A DNA stretch of 64,000 bases from Venturia oleaginea (lineage: Eukaryota > Ascomycota > Dothideomycetes > Venturiales > Venturiaceae), in assembly GCA_013176395.1 (NCBI GenBank), contig JABMLP010000015.1:62001-126000 (forward strand), written 5' to 3'. Position numbers and translations under genes: made by a program. Of the stretch, positions 53,195 to 64,000 are shown piece by piece. Positions within the stretch are counted from its first letter, which is position 1, and each line of letters opens with the position of its first letter. Below the pieces are notes generated by a model that was not told the origin of the DNA, searched no databases, and saw only the letters and a list, made by a program, of their open reading frames with translations.

Positions 53195-54787
53195 TTCTGT
53201 ATCTTTCTCAAATCTTTCTTTTTCACTCTCAAATCCCTCTTCTTGAATGAATGATTAAGAGATGATGAATAAATGATGAATACAATAAATCTTCCCCCTC
53301 CCTCTCTCCAATCCTTTTATATATCCCACTCTGCTCTAACATCTCATTTTCCAACCCTTGAATAACGGCACTGTTTTTTTTCTTCGCACATTCTTCGTGT
53401 CTTTAGCTCGTTTCTTTTTCTTTTTGAACAATGCCCATGTCGTGTTTTTCTTGCGTTTCTTTCCGCCCTCTTTTGCTTTGTTCTTGTTCCCGTTCCTAGT
53501 CTATTATTAGATTCGCTTCACTGCTGCTCCGTAAACGGGTCAGAGAGGGATCGACTCGGCGTAGATTGGCGGATAGAGCGTTTATACGCGCTGCATTCTT
53601 ACGGGCCCGGGATTGGTGATGTGGAGGTGCAGCGTGCAATTTCTGATGTGAGACTGAAGAGGTGCGAGGCGGGATTTGTTGGCGGTGATATGAGTATGAG
53701 TATGAGTATCCTTTTCCTTAAGTTCGCGTTGGTATCGAAGTTCACGGAGGTCCTGAGGTTGTTGGTTGGAAGAGATGCGATGAACGAGGGGTTGGGTGTG
53801 TACAAACTTAGCGTCAGAACTTTCCTGCAAGTTTTTAGCGTGACGAAAAGAACCATAATAAAATCCATCACTCCCCCATAACAAAAGCTCTCGTTCCAAC
53901 CAAAAGAGCATAAGCTCTACCGCGATAAGCCATCTCTCTCCACCTACCACACTGTCAAGAAAGAGTAATAGAAAAAGCCATAGTCAGATATGCAATGACA
54001 AAAACCAACGACAAGGCTTCACCCATCCATCTATCCGATCCCAACCACACCATAACGCCCATACTTATCCACCTCACGCCCTAATTTCCACTTGTAAAAC
54101 AAACACAATGAAAAGTCATTGCCGTTTGCCTGTCTCGGTTATACCGTATTATACATGGAGAAGTCTCCGCTATGAAAATCATGGACACTAGGCGTGAAAT
54201 TGAGCACCTTCGAATTTGTTAGGAGTACGTAGAACCTCATAAAATTCCTAGCACTTTTTTTGTTTTAAAACCTGTAGGGATGTTGGAAATATGATTTCCA
54301 TTTTTTAGATATCTCTGATAGCTGTAAGGAGGGGTTTGAGTCACACGCCGAGCCTTCGCAGGCTTGTTCGGTGCAGTCTTTTGCCCGATATCATCCAGGC
54401 TCTTACATCTCGTACAAAACGACAATTTTCTGGGCAGGGATATCCGCGATTAACTGACACAACATGGCATTCGTGGACAGTGTCCAAGTCGCAACTTTAC
54501 CCCGTCCATTCAATATATCTTCCCCTGAAGTATTCTTTCCCCTCTTTCAGCGCAAACCAAACTCCACGATATCTTCACCCCGTCCTCCAAGATATCAACC
54601 ACATCCCTTCCCCACCCTTCGCAATCCCTCCCCCTCCAAAGTACCACACCAGAACCAACCTTCCAAACAAAAAGAGACAACAAAAACACACCCAGAGAAA
54701 CCCCAACACCAGACCCCCCAGCAGCAGGTTCATACGCACTAACAACCCCAGCCATCAACAAAAACGCCACGGCAACAAAAAAATCAA
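53195..54787. other. Long intergenic region, no supported gene
   Basis: Pyrimidine-rich on the plus strand to about 53530; a few frames near 53580-53950 lack family resemblance or a splice-compatible partner. I see no RNA gene or mobile element. Confidence 0.5.
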
Positions 54788-55101
54788 GGATCCGATACAC
54801 CCATACAAAAAAAAAAACAGACGCACCGTGTGAGATCTCCGTTCCCTTGCGAGTGGAGAAGCAACGCAAAAAGCCGCAATACTCCCATACAACGGAGTGA
54901 CAAGAAAGCATAGTCCGCGAAGGAGGAAACGAGGACGGTGAAGGTGATGAAGGTGCCGAAGGTGGATATGGTGATGATAGTTCGGAGTTATTTTTCCCAC
55001 CACTTGAGGATTTGCTTTTCTGGGTCGCTGGTGTCTTTTGAATCATTTAGGAGGTGCTCGACTTGTCTTGCGAGATCTGTGTTGTTCGATTGCGCCTCCA
55101 T
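54788..55101 (-). pseudogene. Small membrane protein gene with in-frame stop
   Basis: From the ATG at 55101 (minus) the frame reads MEAQSNNTDLARQVEHLLND ... QILKWWEK, then TAA (54988-54990). The same frame continues without another stop through LRTIITISTFGTFITFTVLV, two hydrophobic helices and GDLTRCV to about 54788. Continuity on both sides of one stop suggests a gene broken by a single nonsense change, a sequencing error, or a missed intron. Family not recognised. Confidence 0.4.
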
Positions 55102-55512
55102 GATGAAGGTCCGTATATTCGAAAAAGACGTGTGACGGATTGAACGGGTAGTTTTGAAAAGTGAAGATGAAGGCGAGATGTTTGTTTGAGGTGAAAAGTT
55201 GTTGGATGGGAGTGATGCAGAAGGACGTTATCTGGCAATTGTTAGGCTGAAGAGAGCAAAACTTGCTTATTGCTGAGTTTCGATTGAACCGTGGTTCTTT
55301 CGAAAATCTCCACATTGCTTCCACACGATTGCTACCATGGAAAAAGTGACGTGATGGGCCTAGTATTGCAAAAACTCAATCTTAGAGGCAGGTTGGCAAG
55401 ATTCTGTTTAAGCAACCACAGTAAGGCTGCCTAATCTGTAACCTCTACGACATCCTATTGCTCGTCTAGTATGTCTGGTTTGCGACGCCGGCACCATCGA
55501 AGAAGTTCAAGC

Positions 55513-56296
55513 TCACGCAGTATTCACCAAAGCCAAACAGCTGAACCGCTGCTCACTCGCCTTCTCCCGATTGATAATCCTAAGCGGCCCCATCTGCATC
55601 GCCTTCTCACTCAACACATCCTCTCCCTCTTCCAAAAATCCCCGGTCAACAGGTCCTTTTCGATGTCCCTCCAACTCCCAAAGATGTCCATCCTTGCCCT
55701 TCACAAACGCTGTGAACCCATACAGGACCGGCTCATCGATAGTAGGAGCCCTCGAATCACCAGTCTGTGCAGCTTCCTTATGTGCCTTCTCCAAGATTTC
55801 AGAGTCGTAGAGGAGTTGTGCACGCTCCTTTGGCTTCAATGGTATAGCCTGCTCAACCAATTTCTCCAAATCGCTGCCTGGGAGGATGTGGTTCGCAGCC
55901 TCTCCGTTTGTCAGGCAATGTAGTAATCCGATGAGACCACACGCGTGCCCAATTGTCTGATGAAACCAGAGCACAGGCTCATCGAGACCGCAGGAATCGT
56001 ACTGTTCTTGGTCTTCCAGTTCCATGGCAAGGTCGCGTGCGGAGAGAACGGTGCCGGGGTAGAGGAAGAGGAGAGCGTGAACGGGGCGTGGGACCATGGC
56101 GAGGAGGGAAGGTTCGGTGAGGGAGTAAACATCTACGAAGGAGAGGGAGGGCTCGAGGCCTAGTTTGTGGCCGAGGCGGTTCATTACCTCTGGGTTGTTT
56201 TCTGGTGTTTGTCAGTATGGGAAGGTTGATGAAGAGGTGGATTTGAATACCCAGTGGAACCCAAATCTTCTTTGATTCGACAGCGTGAGGATCCAT
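55513..56296 (-). CDS. Ubiquitin C-terminal hydrolase, UCH family (C12)
   Basis: Two exons: 56251-56296 and 55513-56201; 49-bp intron; 244 aa, the usual length for UCH-L1/L3/Yuh1-type enzymes. The catalytic Cys is in QTIGHACGLIGLLH, the His and following Asp in GHLWELEGHRKGPVDRG, and the N-terminal E-x-N-P-E motif (LENNPEVMNRL) is formed exactly across the splice junction. The enzyme removes small adducts from the ubiquitin C-terminus and processes ubiquitin precursors in the cytosol. Intact; a normal housekeeping gene. Confidence 0.92.
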
Positions 56297-56949
56297 GGTG
56301 AATGCGTGGATTCGTTGAGTTGATTCAGGTTGTTGTTGAAGAAGGGCGTATCGGGGGCAGGAGGGTCGTCAGCCTGGCAGCCTTGGAGCCGCAATCGGGC
56401 GCTGAACGTGTTTTGACATGATAGCTAGCGGTTTCTCAATCGAGGACATGGGATCTTTAAGCATTCCACGCACGATAGAAAAAGTGATAGTAATTGAAGA
56501 CGGTGATTGAAGGGGGAAATTTCGCCGTCGAGACAGACTTGGAGATCCCACGCCAATTCAGGGTCCGCCCACTAAGTAGTGGAGATCGATCATCCACTTC
56601 AGCCTTGTTGGTCTTGCCGCGCCCTTGGTCTTTGAACATTACGATAATAGCTTCGTAGTGAATATCCTCTTACCAGTCCAAGTATTTTAAACTCCCCTAG
56701 GTTTTCGCGCTTTCCATCGTCAATTAACGTGTCAATTCGGACAACGAGAACATGATATGGACATGATGTGATTGCTATATATAAGTGGTTCCTGGCAGCC
56801 CTTACAAACCATCCCGACTCTCCGATATCCACAACTCCTGAAGAGCCGACCTCTACCTCCGTTATTAAGTATTAGAGTTAGAAGGTCTCCCAGTCCCAGC
56901 CTTCCACTGTATCATTGCCTCGCTTCATTCCGACTCGAATGCGGTCAAT

Positions 56950-57637
56950 TCACCTGGAAACCCCTGAAGTGATGGGTCGCGGTTTTGCTGTGCTCGATCG
57001 CTCCCTTAAGATGGCCGGCGCAGGCTTCTGAAGCGCCGAGTGGGAGCTGTTCGATCGTTCCCCCATTTCTTGTCTTGCTGATGCCCCTGTTGTTGGAGCG
57101 TCGTTTTTCCTTCGTCGTGCGAGTAGGAACAAGGTTACGATGATCGCCAGTAGGAGAATACCACCAATTACAGACCCGACGATGATTCCAGCCAAGGCAC
57201 CCTTAGACAAATTCGAGGACGTTGGAGAATTTTGTGTCGAGGCCTGAGAGTTGTCCGAGGAAGAAGAGCCGGTGTTGGCCGCGATGGGAGCGGAGCCAGT
57301 CGATGATTTCCCTTCCACAACATCGTAGCAGCCGGCGTTGAGGAGAACAGTATCATTGGTGGTACTTGCGGAGCTTGGAGGAAAAGTCAGCAGTGCTATA
57401 GTTCCTCGACAAGCTTTACACATACTCAATGCTTGCAAGTGGCATGCCACATCGAAACCCCGCAGTGTCATCCGGTACACACGTTGCACCTTGTTGACAG
57501 CACAATCCCGAACCACAATCGACTGGATTTGAACCGCAGATGGCGAATTTCCCAAGAACTTTTCCTGCGGTGCAATTTGCCTGGACAGTTGCTACCAATG
57601 TCGCTACCACAGCGAGAACGAACGTCTTGAAGAGCAT
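56950..57637 (-). CDS. Single-pass membrane protein with cysteine-rich extracellular domain B
   Basis: Two exons: 57420-57637 and 56950-57373; 46-bp intron; 213 aa. A signal peptide (MLFKTFVLAVVATLVATVQA), a Cys-rich module (CTAGKVLGKFAICGSNPVDCGSG then LCCQQGATCV), a Ser/Thr/Asn stalk, one membrane helix (LAGIIVGSVIGGILLLAIIVTLFLL), basic stop-transfer (ARRRK) and a short Ser-rich tail. Same plan as the gene at 50597, but sequence similarity is limited to C-G-S..C-CQ/D-G-T-C. Probably a cell-surface protein; partner unknown. Confidence 0.75.
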
Positions 57638-58802
57638 GTCGAAGAATATGGAGAAGCTAAACCGACAAGGCTACGAAAACGAGTGGAGGGGGGAGCGGAC
57701 GGCGATTAAGAGTGATGCAGAGACGACGCTGGATTTAGCTCATTGCTCCCGAGAGGAAAAAGACCTATGTGCTTAAGATAGCAAGTCGAGATATAAACGA
57801 GAAAAAACAAAATAAGGTCTTTTGAGCAGTGTAACTACTTTCGGTAACAAAGCTAGTCTGACCTGCTTAAGGCGTCGCGCACTGGCGCTACTTGCCGAGT
57901 CAAATTGACGAGCCCCAGTGATAGTTTGGAGATGGGGATCCGGTATGCGGAGGACACGTGAAGTGCATGATACCTTGCCTGTTGCATATTCGCGTTGCTT
58001 AGACGAATAATGGAAATGTCGACACCTGAATGTGGAAGTTCTACAAACAACTCTGTAAACAAACCTTTATTTCCGACATCCAGTCACGTCTTCCGAAATC
58101 CGCAAGACCCATGTTCCTGAAGCTTTCCAGAGTCAAGAGGTTTGGCAGCATGCTCGAGTGTTTGGTGGCGTCCAGTAATCTGTCAAGGTCAAACCTGTGA
58201 AACTTCCTCTTCGATTTCGATGGACTGAGACTCCGGGTTGTTGAGACAGCATATCTGCAGATGAAAAGACCACCGGCCAGGGAATATATTCGCGGAGCGG
58301 CCTCACATTTCAGACGCATGGTGTGATCTCAGCAACATATCCATTGCCGTCATCCGATACTATGCTCATGTCGGCCGATACTTGAGTGAGAGCAAATACA
58401 ATTGTCGCCATAGATGTAAGCACGTACACCGAGATTTGAGAATGATGATGGTGTTGTGTGGTTGATTTTGAAAGAAATTGTCACGATGAAGAGAAGGTTT
58501 GGTGCTGGTGCCGAATTGCCGCCCCAGACATGTTCTTGGTAAAGAGCATCCTCCTCCCTGTAGAGACCTCCCCGCTTCTATCCCCCACGTCTCCCTCTTC
58601 CCGTCTCTTCATCGTTCAAACCCTCCACCAATTTTCTCCATCTTCATCACAGCTGATTAGATTCTTTTCAACGTCCCGTGGATCTGGGAAGTACTCATAC
58701 TGGATACCAAGATTCTATCGCCATTGCTTTTGGCCCCACTGATACGTCGACGCACTTGATTCGTATGGCCGTACTGCACTCTCCTGGGCAGCCTCCAGGG
58801 GG
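57638..58802. other. Intergenic, no supported gene
   Basis: A 92-codon minus frame (58319-58041) and shorter frames have no recognised family. No mobile-element ends seen. Confidence 0.5.
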
Positions 58803-59419
58803 TCATGAAGACCCACGCGCATCTACGACCGTGTCAAATTTTGACCTGCCTCCACAGCGAGCAGAAATTTCAGAGGTGCGGTAGTCGATCAAGTCATCAC
58901 ATCCGACAGCTTTAGCAGTAGAAAAGTTGTCAGCGGAGCACATGCCAATAGTGTGGCCCGATTAGCCCAGAGTCTATCTTCTAACTGGCAGGCAAAGGAA
59001 CCTACGCTATCGGAAGGCGCATTGAACAAGATCTTCTCGTCAGCTTTAAGTTGGGCTGTCTCGACTAGAGTCAGAGCCATCGGCACGGACACGGCTAAGC
59101 ACGAGGCTTCATAGAAGGATATGTTGGACGGCTTGCGAGAGATAGCCTCGGTTCCGAGGACCACGTAGTCCGCGAGCGCTCCTATGCCCTGCTGTAGGTG
59201 AGAGCCGACAGGTATCGAGCCGAAGACATAATCTCAAATATAGAAGTGGCGCTTTGGGTCTACATTGTCTAAGACTTTACTACTAATTACCACAATTGTA
59301 ACAGAGAAGTTTGTCTCTGCCAATGCTGGAGATCTTCTGAACAGAAACGGGACGAGTTGCATCATGATGTTTGCTCCTGGATAAATTGATGCGCTACACA
59401 CTCTCTCGTATAAGGACAT
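58803..59419 (-). pseudogene. Decayed medium-chain dehydrogenase/quinone oxidoreductase-like gene
   Basis: Minus-strand pieces follow an MDR (zinc-type alcohol dehydrogenase-like) protein: PFLFRRSPALAETNFSVTIV, then VFGSIPVGSH, GALADYVVLGTEAISRKPSN, SVPMALTLVETAQLKADEKILFNA, SVGSFACQL, TIGMCSADNFSTAKAVGCDD, LIDYRTSE, FDTVVDARGS. A TGA interrupts the frame just before DYVFGS (near 59233) and a frameshift lies near 58950, after the nucleotide-binding loop. Substrate-side N-terminal residues and the C-terminal third are missing. The glycine-rich loop is also changed (SDSVGSFACQ for SGGVG-type). Not functional as it stands. Confidence 0.75.
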
Positions 59420-60192
59420 AATTTTCGGTGATCAGGGCCGGATCCGGGATTTTTAAGAGCTTCAGAACCTGCGATGACGTGTATCAAAGTGCAAGCTCGC
59501 AATAAAATCGGGAGTTGTACTCGCTCATTCTACTCATCGCTCGCGTCCGAAGCCATAGTTGACAGAAACGAATGCAGAGTGTCTGTTAGCGAAAAATGAG
59601 CTGGTAGAGCGATGCCAAAGCAATTGTTACTTAAAAAGAATTTGGGGATAGATATATATCTTCATGTTCGTGTATCGGTGTGGGCGATGTTGCGTTCTAG
59701 GCACTGGTTTTAATCGTATGATGGACGACATGCGACTCTTTCTGGTTTTCGATGACATTGTTGATGGTGAAGGTTGAGTCGATGGAATTTGAAGAGAGGT
59801 CCCACATATCACATGAATATAGCATTAGGTTTAAAGATATCTGTGATTCTCGTTGCGTTCTTCAAAGGCTGAGAATTGTCTGATTGTGTATGGAGTATCT
59901 GTCCAAGTCTCGATTTCCTATGCGACGGTCAGTAAAATATCACGTGCACGTCGTGGTTAGATGGTAAAGTCTTTTGGGGACAGGATTGGGGAATCTAACC
60001 TGATTCTTGGAAGCTCTTGAAAATCAAAAGGCTTTTCTTAGCCTTTTGTACTGTAATGAAATGAGGATGGAGAGCCTGCATGTTGATTTTAAGAATTGAG
60101 CCGAACTTGCATATAGTTGAAGATCCGAGGACCCAAACAATTTCCCTAAGAAAGACTGGAAAATCTATATGGCACGCAGTTTGACACCTTGC
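59420..60192. other. Intergenic, no supported gene
   Basis: Only short unconvincing frames; 3' flank of the alpha/beta hydrolase gene. Confidence 0.5.
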
Positions 60193-61005
60193 CTACTCCA
60201 TATACATCGTCACCGCTTGCGCAAAGTCATCTGCATCAGTGAGGTACCCCATATGCGCCCCAGGGAGCACAATCGCCTTCATCCCCAGCTTCTCCGCCAA
60301 AATCTGAGGCACCAAACCAGTCGGAAGATCACCAGCTTCAGCAGAAGTCGCAAGCAAAATTTTATCTTTCACTTCCTTCATTTCGTCCAACCGAAGATCC
60401 ACCATGGGATACACGAGTATCTCCCTTTCGAACCAATACAACTGGTTTCCAACAGCGAAAGGATCAACATGAGCCGCCGCCCCAAGCTTCATGAGTTGGG
60501 CCTCGTCCGGTATGAAATTGGGAGCTATGAATCCTTCCATGGCTACGATTGGACCTTTCTCGCGGTAGACTTGGTACGTATCTTTCGTGACCTGTGTGTA
60601 GGTTTCTCTCATCCCATCGGGAAGAGCCTGGCACAATGGTGGCTCGTGAAGGATGATTTTTGAGATGGCATCACGGTGGCGTAGTAAAAGTGTTCTACCG
60701 ACGACGGCACCAGAGCTAGTAGCAAAAACGAATGATGGTGCGCCTTTTGATAGATGCTTTAGGAGTGCTGCTGCGTCATCTGCGTCTTGGTCGAGTCTGT
60801 TTGCGTAATCTTGCTCGCCGGTGAGGTAGCTCTTTGAGTAGCCGCGTCTATCGTATGTGACTGTTGTGAAGTCTGAAGCAAGTTTGCTCGCGGTTCGCTT
60901 GAAGACGTTGCCTGTTCCGCTGGCTCCTGGGATTAGAAGTAAGACGGGACCAGTTCCGGATTTCTCGTAGAACAGCGTCGCGCCAGGGACTTTGAGGTTT
61001 GGCAT
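60193..61005 (-). CDS. Alpha/beta hydrolase fold protein
   Basis: Single exon, 270 aa. An alpha/beta hydrolase core: oxyanion-hole strand LLLIPGASGTGNVF, YDRRGYSKS, nucleophile in FATSSGAVVG (S-x-S-x-G elbow), and catalytic His in LPGAHMGYL near the C-terminus. The lid region is all helical (about residues 130-200). No signal peptide, so cytosolic. Substrate cannot be predicted; relatives are annotated as epoxide hydrolase-like or lactonase-like. The gene is intact and sits next to the MDR pseudogene. Confidence 0.88.
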   Translation of the reverse strand: MPNLKVPGATLFYEKSGTGPVLLLIPGASGTGNVFKRTASKLASDFTTVTYDRRGYSKSYLTGEQDYANRLDQDADDAAALLKHLSKGAPSFVFATSSGAVVGRTLLLRHRDAISKIILHEPPLCQALPDGMRETYTQVTKDTYQVYREKGPIVAMEGFIAPNFIPDEAQLMKLGAAAHVDPFAVGNQLYWFEREILVYPMVDLRLDEMKEVKDKILLATSAEAGDLPTGLVPQILAEKLGMKAIVLPGAHMGYLTDADDFAQAVTMYME

Positions 61006-62167
61006 TGGTGCTTATATTTTTCAGATTTCTGGACAATAGCTTACGGATCAGCCTTTGGTTGAATTTGGTTCGAAATTGCTGTGGCTTACAAAATCCAATT
61101 TTTGAGAAGCAATGTCAATAGTCTCTTTCCCTGTGAAGATATCTAGAAATTCAATAAAAGGAGCTGTGAGGTTGATGATAATTTGCTGTTCATTAGTAAG
61201 ATGGTAAAGATGGGGAGCCGGAGATTGGCTTGTCAGCAGCGGGGGATGAACATTGTATCACTCTGGTGATGGTTCATGCGTTGCCAACACCACAGTCGAG
61301 CAGTCATCGTAAATCGAAGGTGTGAACGTAAATCGATGGAGTGATCTCGAATCGAAGGAGTGATTTAAATCGAAGGAGTCGATGTGAATGGTACCAATCA
61401 ACCTCGTAAATAATTAATACTGTGATAGTAGTGGACTAAAGGAGCTAACTTTGAGGAGTTAGACTGCCCGCAAGAGCCTCCACGTCCCGCGACAACAGCA
61501 ACAGCTCACGTTCTGTACGGCCGTACTGCCTATTCTTACTCAACCCCCACAGAGCAGTCCCATCCTCATTCCTCGCTATGCTCGGCATTATGAGATGATA
61601 GAACTTCCGTACTCCACCGTCAGTTGATATTTGAAAGAAAACAGAGCACCATTCCGCCACAGACTTCCTTTCATAGGCACGGCGATGTGCAGCTCAGAAG
61701 CACGAAGCGTTAGATTAGATTCACATGCTGTTACAACGACACATGTAAAGGATAATCAACCTCCTCGTTGAAACCATCACGGGCATAGGAATACGGCGAG
61801 TTGTGTGCCCATCTCTTTACCGATTCCCTACGACTGCGCTGACAGTGCTTTTTCATCCTCGTGAAAAACCAGGTTGCGCTGAGTACGCTCACGAGCTGCC
61901 GAGACCTTTGCCATTGGTTGGAGACCGCCTCGCGAGCTCGGAACATGCGAGGAGCTTATAGTATGTTTTACGCGCCGCGTCAAGTAGATTACTGGTCACC
62001 GAAATGACCATCAAGACCACTAATCTATTAGGCAAGTCAGATTGTGAAGTACTACTTTTGTAATATCGATCCACTTCCATCCATTCATTCATTCGTTTGA
62101 CTTTGCATTCGTTTCCATTCGCCTATTTTTATCTCTCTTTTAGGTTCCTTTGTGCCAGGCCTGGGAC
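61006..62167. other. Intergenic, no supported gene
   Basis: Near 61310-61380 a motif AATCGAAGGAGTGAT-like is repeated three to four times (ATCGAAGG / ATCGATGGAG). Short frames at 61445-61946 have no family match. The right part is the cutinase-like promoter region. Confidence 0.5.
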
Positions 62168-63250
62168 ATGAAGATCAACGCCATCTGCGCTGGGGCATTC
62201 ATGGTCGAGCTGTGCTCCTCGACCCCTGTGGCGGCAGTCACAAATCAGGTTCAAAGAGCCCAAATAGCAACCACAGCACGAAATATCGACCTTGCCCTCA
62301 CAGCACTCATCGGACTCAACGAATGCAAGGCGCAGAGCTGCGCTTTGGCTGATGCTTCAGGCTCGAGCGGGAAAACACCGCAAGCACTACCAGAGGGCGG
62401 GAATGATGAGGACTACAAGTGCATTACCAAATACAATCCTGACGCCGAATCTTTGATCAAGAAAGCAAGGGCTGGAGAGCTTCCGAAAGTCCCCAAACAA
62501 GACACCGGGGCTAGCACCGAATTATTCAAGTACATCAACAGCTTACAGCGGCCGTCGGAGCGCAAGAATGGAGAGACCGACAAGGGATCTTTTACTGGCA
62601 AATGTGCCCCCAACATTTTGATCTTCAGCAAGGGAACTGGGGAGCCAACCCAGTACGTTTGCATGTTTCCTCTCAGAATTCTTGCTTCTCGCGATTGTAC
62701 CCATTGCACCCTTGAATTGCACAGCTAACCCCAATCTCTACAGGTATGGAATCTCAGTGGGCCCTTTACTAACTTCCGGCTGGGACGCCAGCTGGACAAC
62801 TTATCCCGTCGTATATCAACCAACAGTCTCCGGCGATTTCTGTCTCGGTCTCCCAGGAGGCATGGTCGCAAAAGATATCCTCAACGAAGCAACCGCCAAG
62901 TGTCCAACATCCAAGATCTTCATGTCCGGCTACTCCCAGGGCGCCATGGTTATCAGAAACGGTATTGCGTACGCCATAGATGCGGCGAAAGCCCGCGTCA
63001 AGGTAAATTGCAACCTTGAATAAATAGGTTTCTGGTATGCTGATGATATTTACAGGGCGTAATCGTTTTTGGAGATACATTCCAGGGCTCGCCGATAAAG
63101 GGATACAGCGGACCTTTTGAGACGTTCTGTAAGCCGGAGGATGGGGTCTGTGGCGGTAATTTTGAATTGTCGGGGGCTCATTTGTCTTACCCGCTCGACG
63201 ACAGTGTTGCTAAAGCAAAGGCGGTCCTGAAGAAGTGGGCGGCTGCTTAG
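62168..63250 (+). CDS. Cutinase-family secreted serine hydrolase with long N-terminal insert
   Basis: Three exons: 62168-62652, 62744-63002, 63056-63250; introns 91 and 53 bp; 312 aa. Signal peptide about residues 1-23 (MKINAICAGAFMVELCSSTP). Cutinase core: FSKGTGEP, the nucleophile elbow GYSQGA, Asp in CKPEDGVCGG between paired Cys, and His in SGAHLSY; the arrangement is complete. About 120 residues lie between the signal peptide and the core, longer than in classical cutinases of about 200-230 aa, so this is probably an acetylxylan-esterase-like or uncharacterised branch. It would hydrolyse ester bonds in plant polymers or lipids outside the cell. Confidence 0.88.
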
Positions 63251-63820
63251 CGCATATGTTTTTGCGTTGTGGCGACTCCATCCAGATATCATGATGTGGA
63301 CAAGCCTGAAGCTACGCGCCTCATCTGAGCTCAATCAAGCAGCACAACAGCCAATGTCGCGTTGGATGTGCATGCCATGGACCAAATTGCCCTCGTCCGG
63401 AGGTGAATCTGCAGGTGATCTCATCAAGCGTGACAGGAAGTACGCAGAAGGTGTAGAATTGATGGTGGATTTGAGAGTGTTGTACCAAACTAGGTTGTTT
63501 CAAAGCAACTGCAGTGAGGCTCTTGGAACGGTTTCGGGAAATTCCCATGCCGACTCAAGCTTTTTAGTCAATGCTTGAGTTGGGCGAAGACGTCGTCCGA
63601 ACCAATCGGACCGATATAATCCGAGCGCCTACTAAATATGGGAATCATTCGGCTCTAACCCAGCCGTGCCAGCCCAGCCACAAATTGTTGCGCATACCAA
63701 CTACGACCTTTGAGCACTCGACCCAAGACCATAGAGTTTGACTTTTTGCTTTGAACGACCTCCCCACGTCCTGAGGTGCTTTGTCGCATCGCATCGCTCT
63801 GCGCATACCCCACCCCCACC
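63251..63820. other. Intergenic, promoter of the right-edge gene
   Basis: No supported gene. Pyrimidine-rich from about 63760 up to the ATG at 63821 (CCCCACCCCCACC just before the start). Confidence 0.5.
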
Positions 63821-64000
63821 ATGGCCGAGAACAAGATCGCGCAGCAGCAGCTCAAGGGCGAGCCGGAGAACCAGGTCATCAGTGAGAAGCCTCAGACCAA
63901 TGGAGAGTCCAGTGGAGAGCCCAGTGGAGAGTCGCAACCACAGACGAATGGCACAAGTCATGACAAGTCAGAAAAGAGTGACGGCAGCTCGAAAGACGGG
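63821..64000 (+). CDS. Start of an unknown protein, cut by the window edge
   Basis: ATG at 63821 in a strong context (CACC before ATGG) opens 60 codons: MAENKIAQQQLKGEPENQVI then a hydrophilic stretch with repeated NGESSGEPSGES and K/S/D-rich sequence, likely disordered. No domain is visible yet; the gene continues beyond the window. Confidence 0.6.
   Translation, partial: MAENKIAQQQLKGEPENQVISEKPQTNGESSGEPSGESQPQTNGTSHDKSEKSDGSSKDG

Noticed and set aside
53582..53950. Hypothetical gene on the minus strand
   Set aside because: Two overlapping frames compete, no domain, no good splice partner.
61445..61946. Short minus-strand frames
   Set aside because: No family resemblance and no way to join them into a supported gene.
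1..64000. tRNA or rRNA genes
   Set aside because: I looked for conserved tRNA A/B boxes and rRNA blocks by eye and found none convincing; a covariance-model scan would be needed to exclude them.

Overview
The window is nuclear DNA of a filamentous ascomycete (Pezizomycotina). The evidence is genes cut by short GT-AG introns of about 46-270 bp, clear orthologues of fungal core proteins (kinetochore Spc25, Pol I factor Rrn6, bleomycin hydrolase, a C12 ubiquitin hydrolase), typical fungal accessory families (HET domain, tannase/feruloyl esterase, cutinase-like, UstYa/DUF3328, small secreted cysteine-rich proteins) and fungal transposons (Ty3/gypsy, Fot1/pogo, a tyrosine-recombinase retrotransposon). 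Class cannot be fixed from this sequence; Leotiomycetes would fit but is only a guess.

Layout. 1-8662: a nested stack of mobile elements. A Fot1/pogo fragment is interrupted by a gypsy-like element 2 (LTR, gag, protease), which is cut by a second gypsy element 1 (LTR, gag, broken pol) running off the left edge. 9353-12220: an intact tannase/feruloyl-esterase-type gene and, convergent with it, a decayed FMN-dependent 2-hydroxyacid dehydrogenase. 13018-16598: the most interesting locus. A UstYa-family gene and a secreted precursor carrying 17 copies of an AGMSYY unit bounded by KR/RR/KEKR sites are divergently transcribed across a 1.4-kb spacer full of degenerate tandem repeats. This is the minimal gene pair of a dikaritin-type ribosomal peptide (RiPP) pathway. 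17200-22830: an unresolved hypothetical gene, then the head-to-head housekeeping genes SPC25 and RRN6.

23040-26535: a gene-poor stretch with a 236-bp MITE and two paralogous eight-cysteine secreted proteins that share a promoter motif. 27130-30525: a probable C2H2 gene of uncertain structure and a BCS1-like AAA ATPase. 30966-33849: a 2.9-kb interval bounded by inverted termini that each carry a different long hairpin. It is filled with solo LTRs (one inside another, with perfect 5-bp target duplications) and a second decayed pogo copy. 33855-43264: an F-box-like host gene apparently split in two by about 7.5 kb of mobile DNA: a DIRS/Ngaro-like retrotransposon (gag, RT-RNase H, tyrosine recombinase) whose 3' RNase H region has been amplified into a 200-bp minisatellite, plus a deleted Fot1-like element with perfect TIRs.

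43980-64000: mostly ordinary genes: a small 83-aa protein, bleomycin hydrolase, a HET-domain protein, two unlinked single-pass cysteine-rich membrane proteins, a UCH-type deubiquitinase, a dehydrogenase pseudogene, an intact alpha/beta hydrolase, a cutinase-family secreted enzyme and the start of one more gene at the right edge. Exon borders below were inferred by eye from splice signals, frame and family continuity; none is backed by transcript data.
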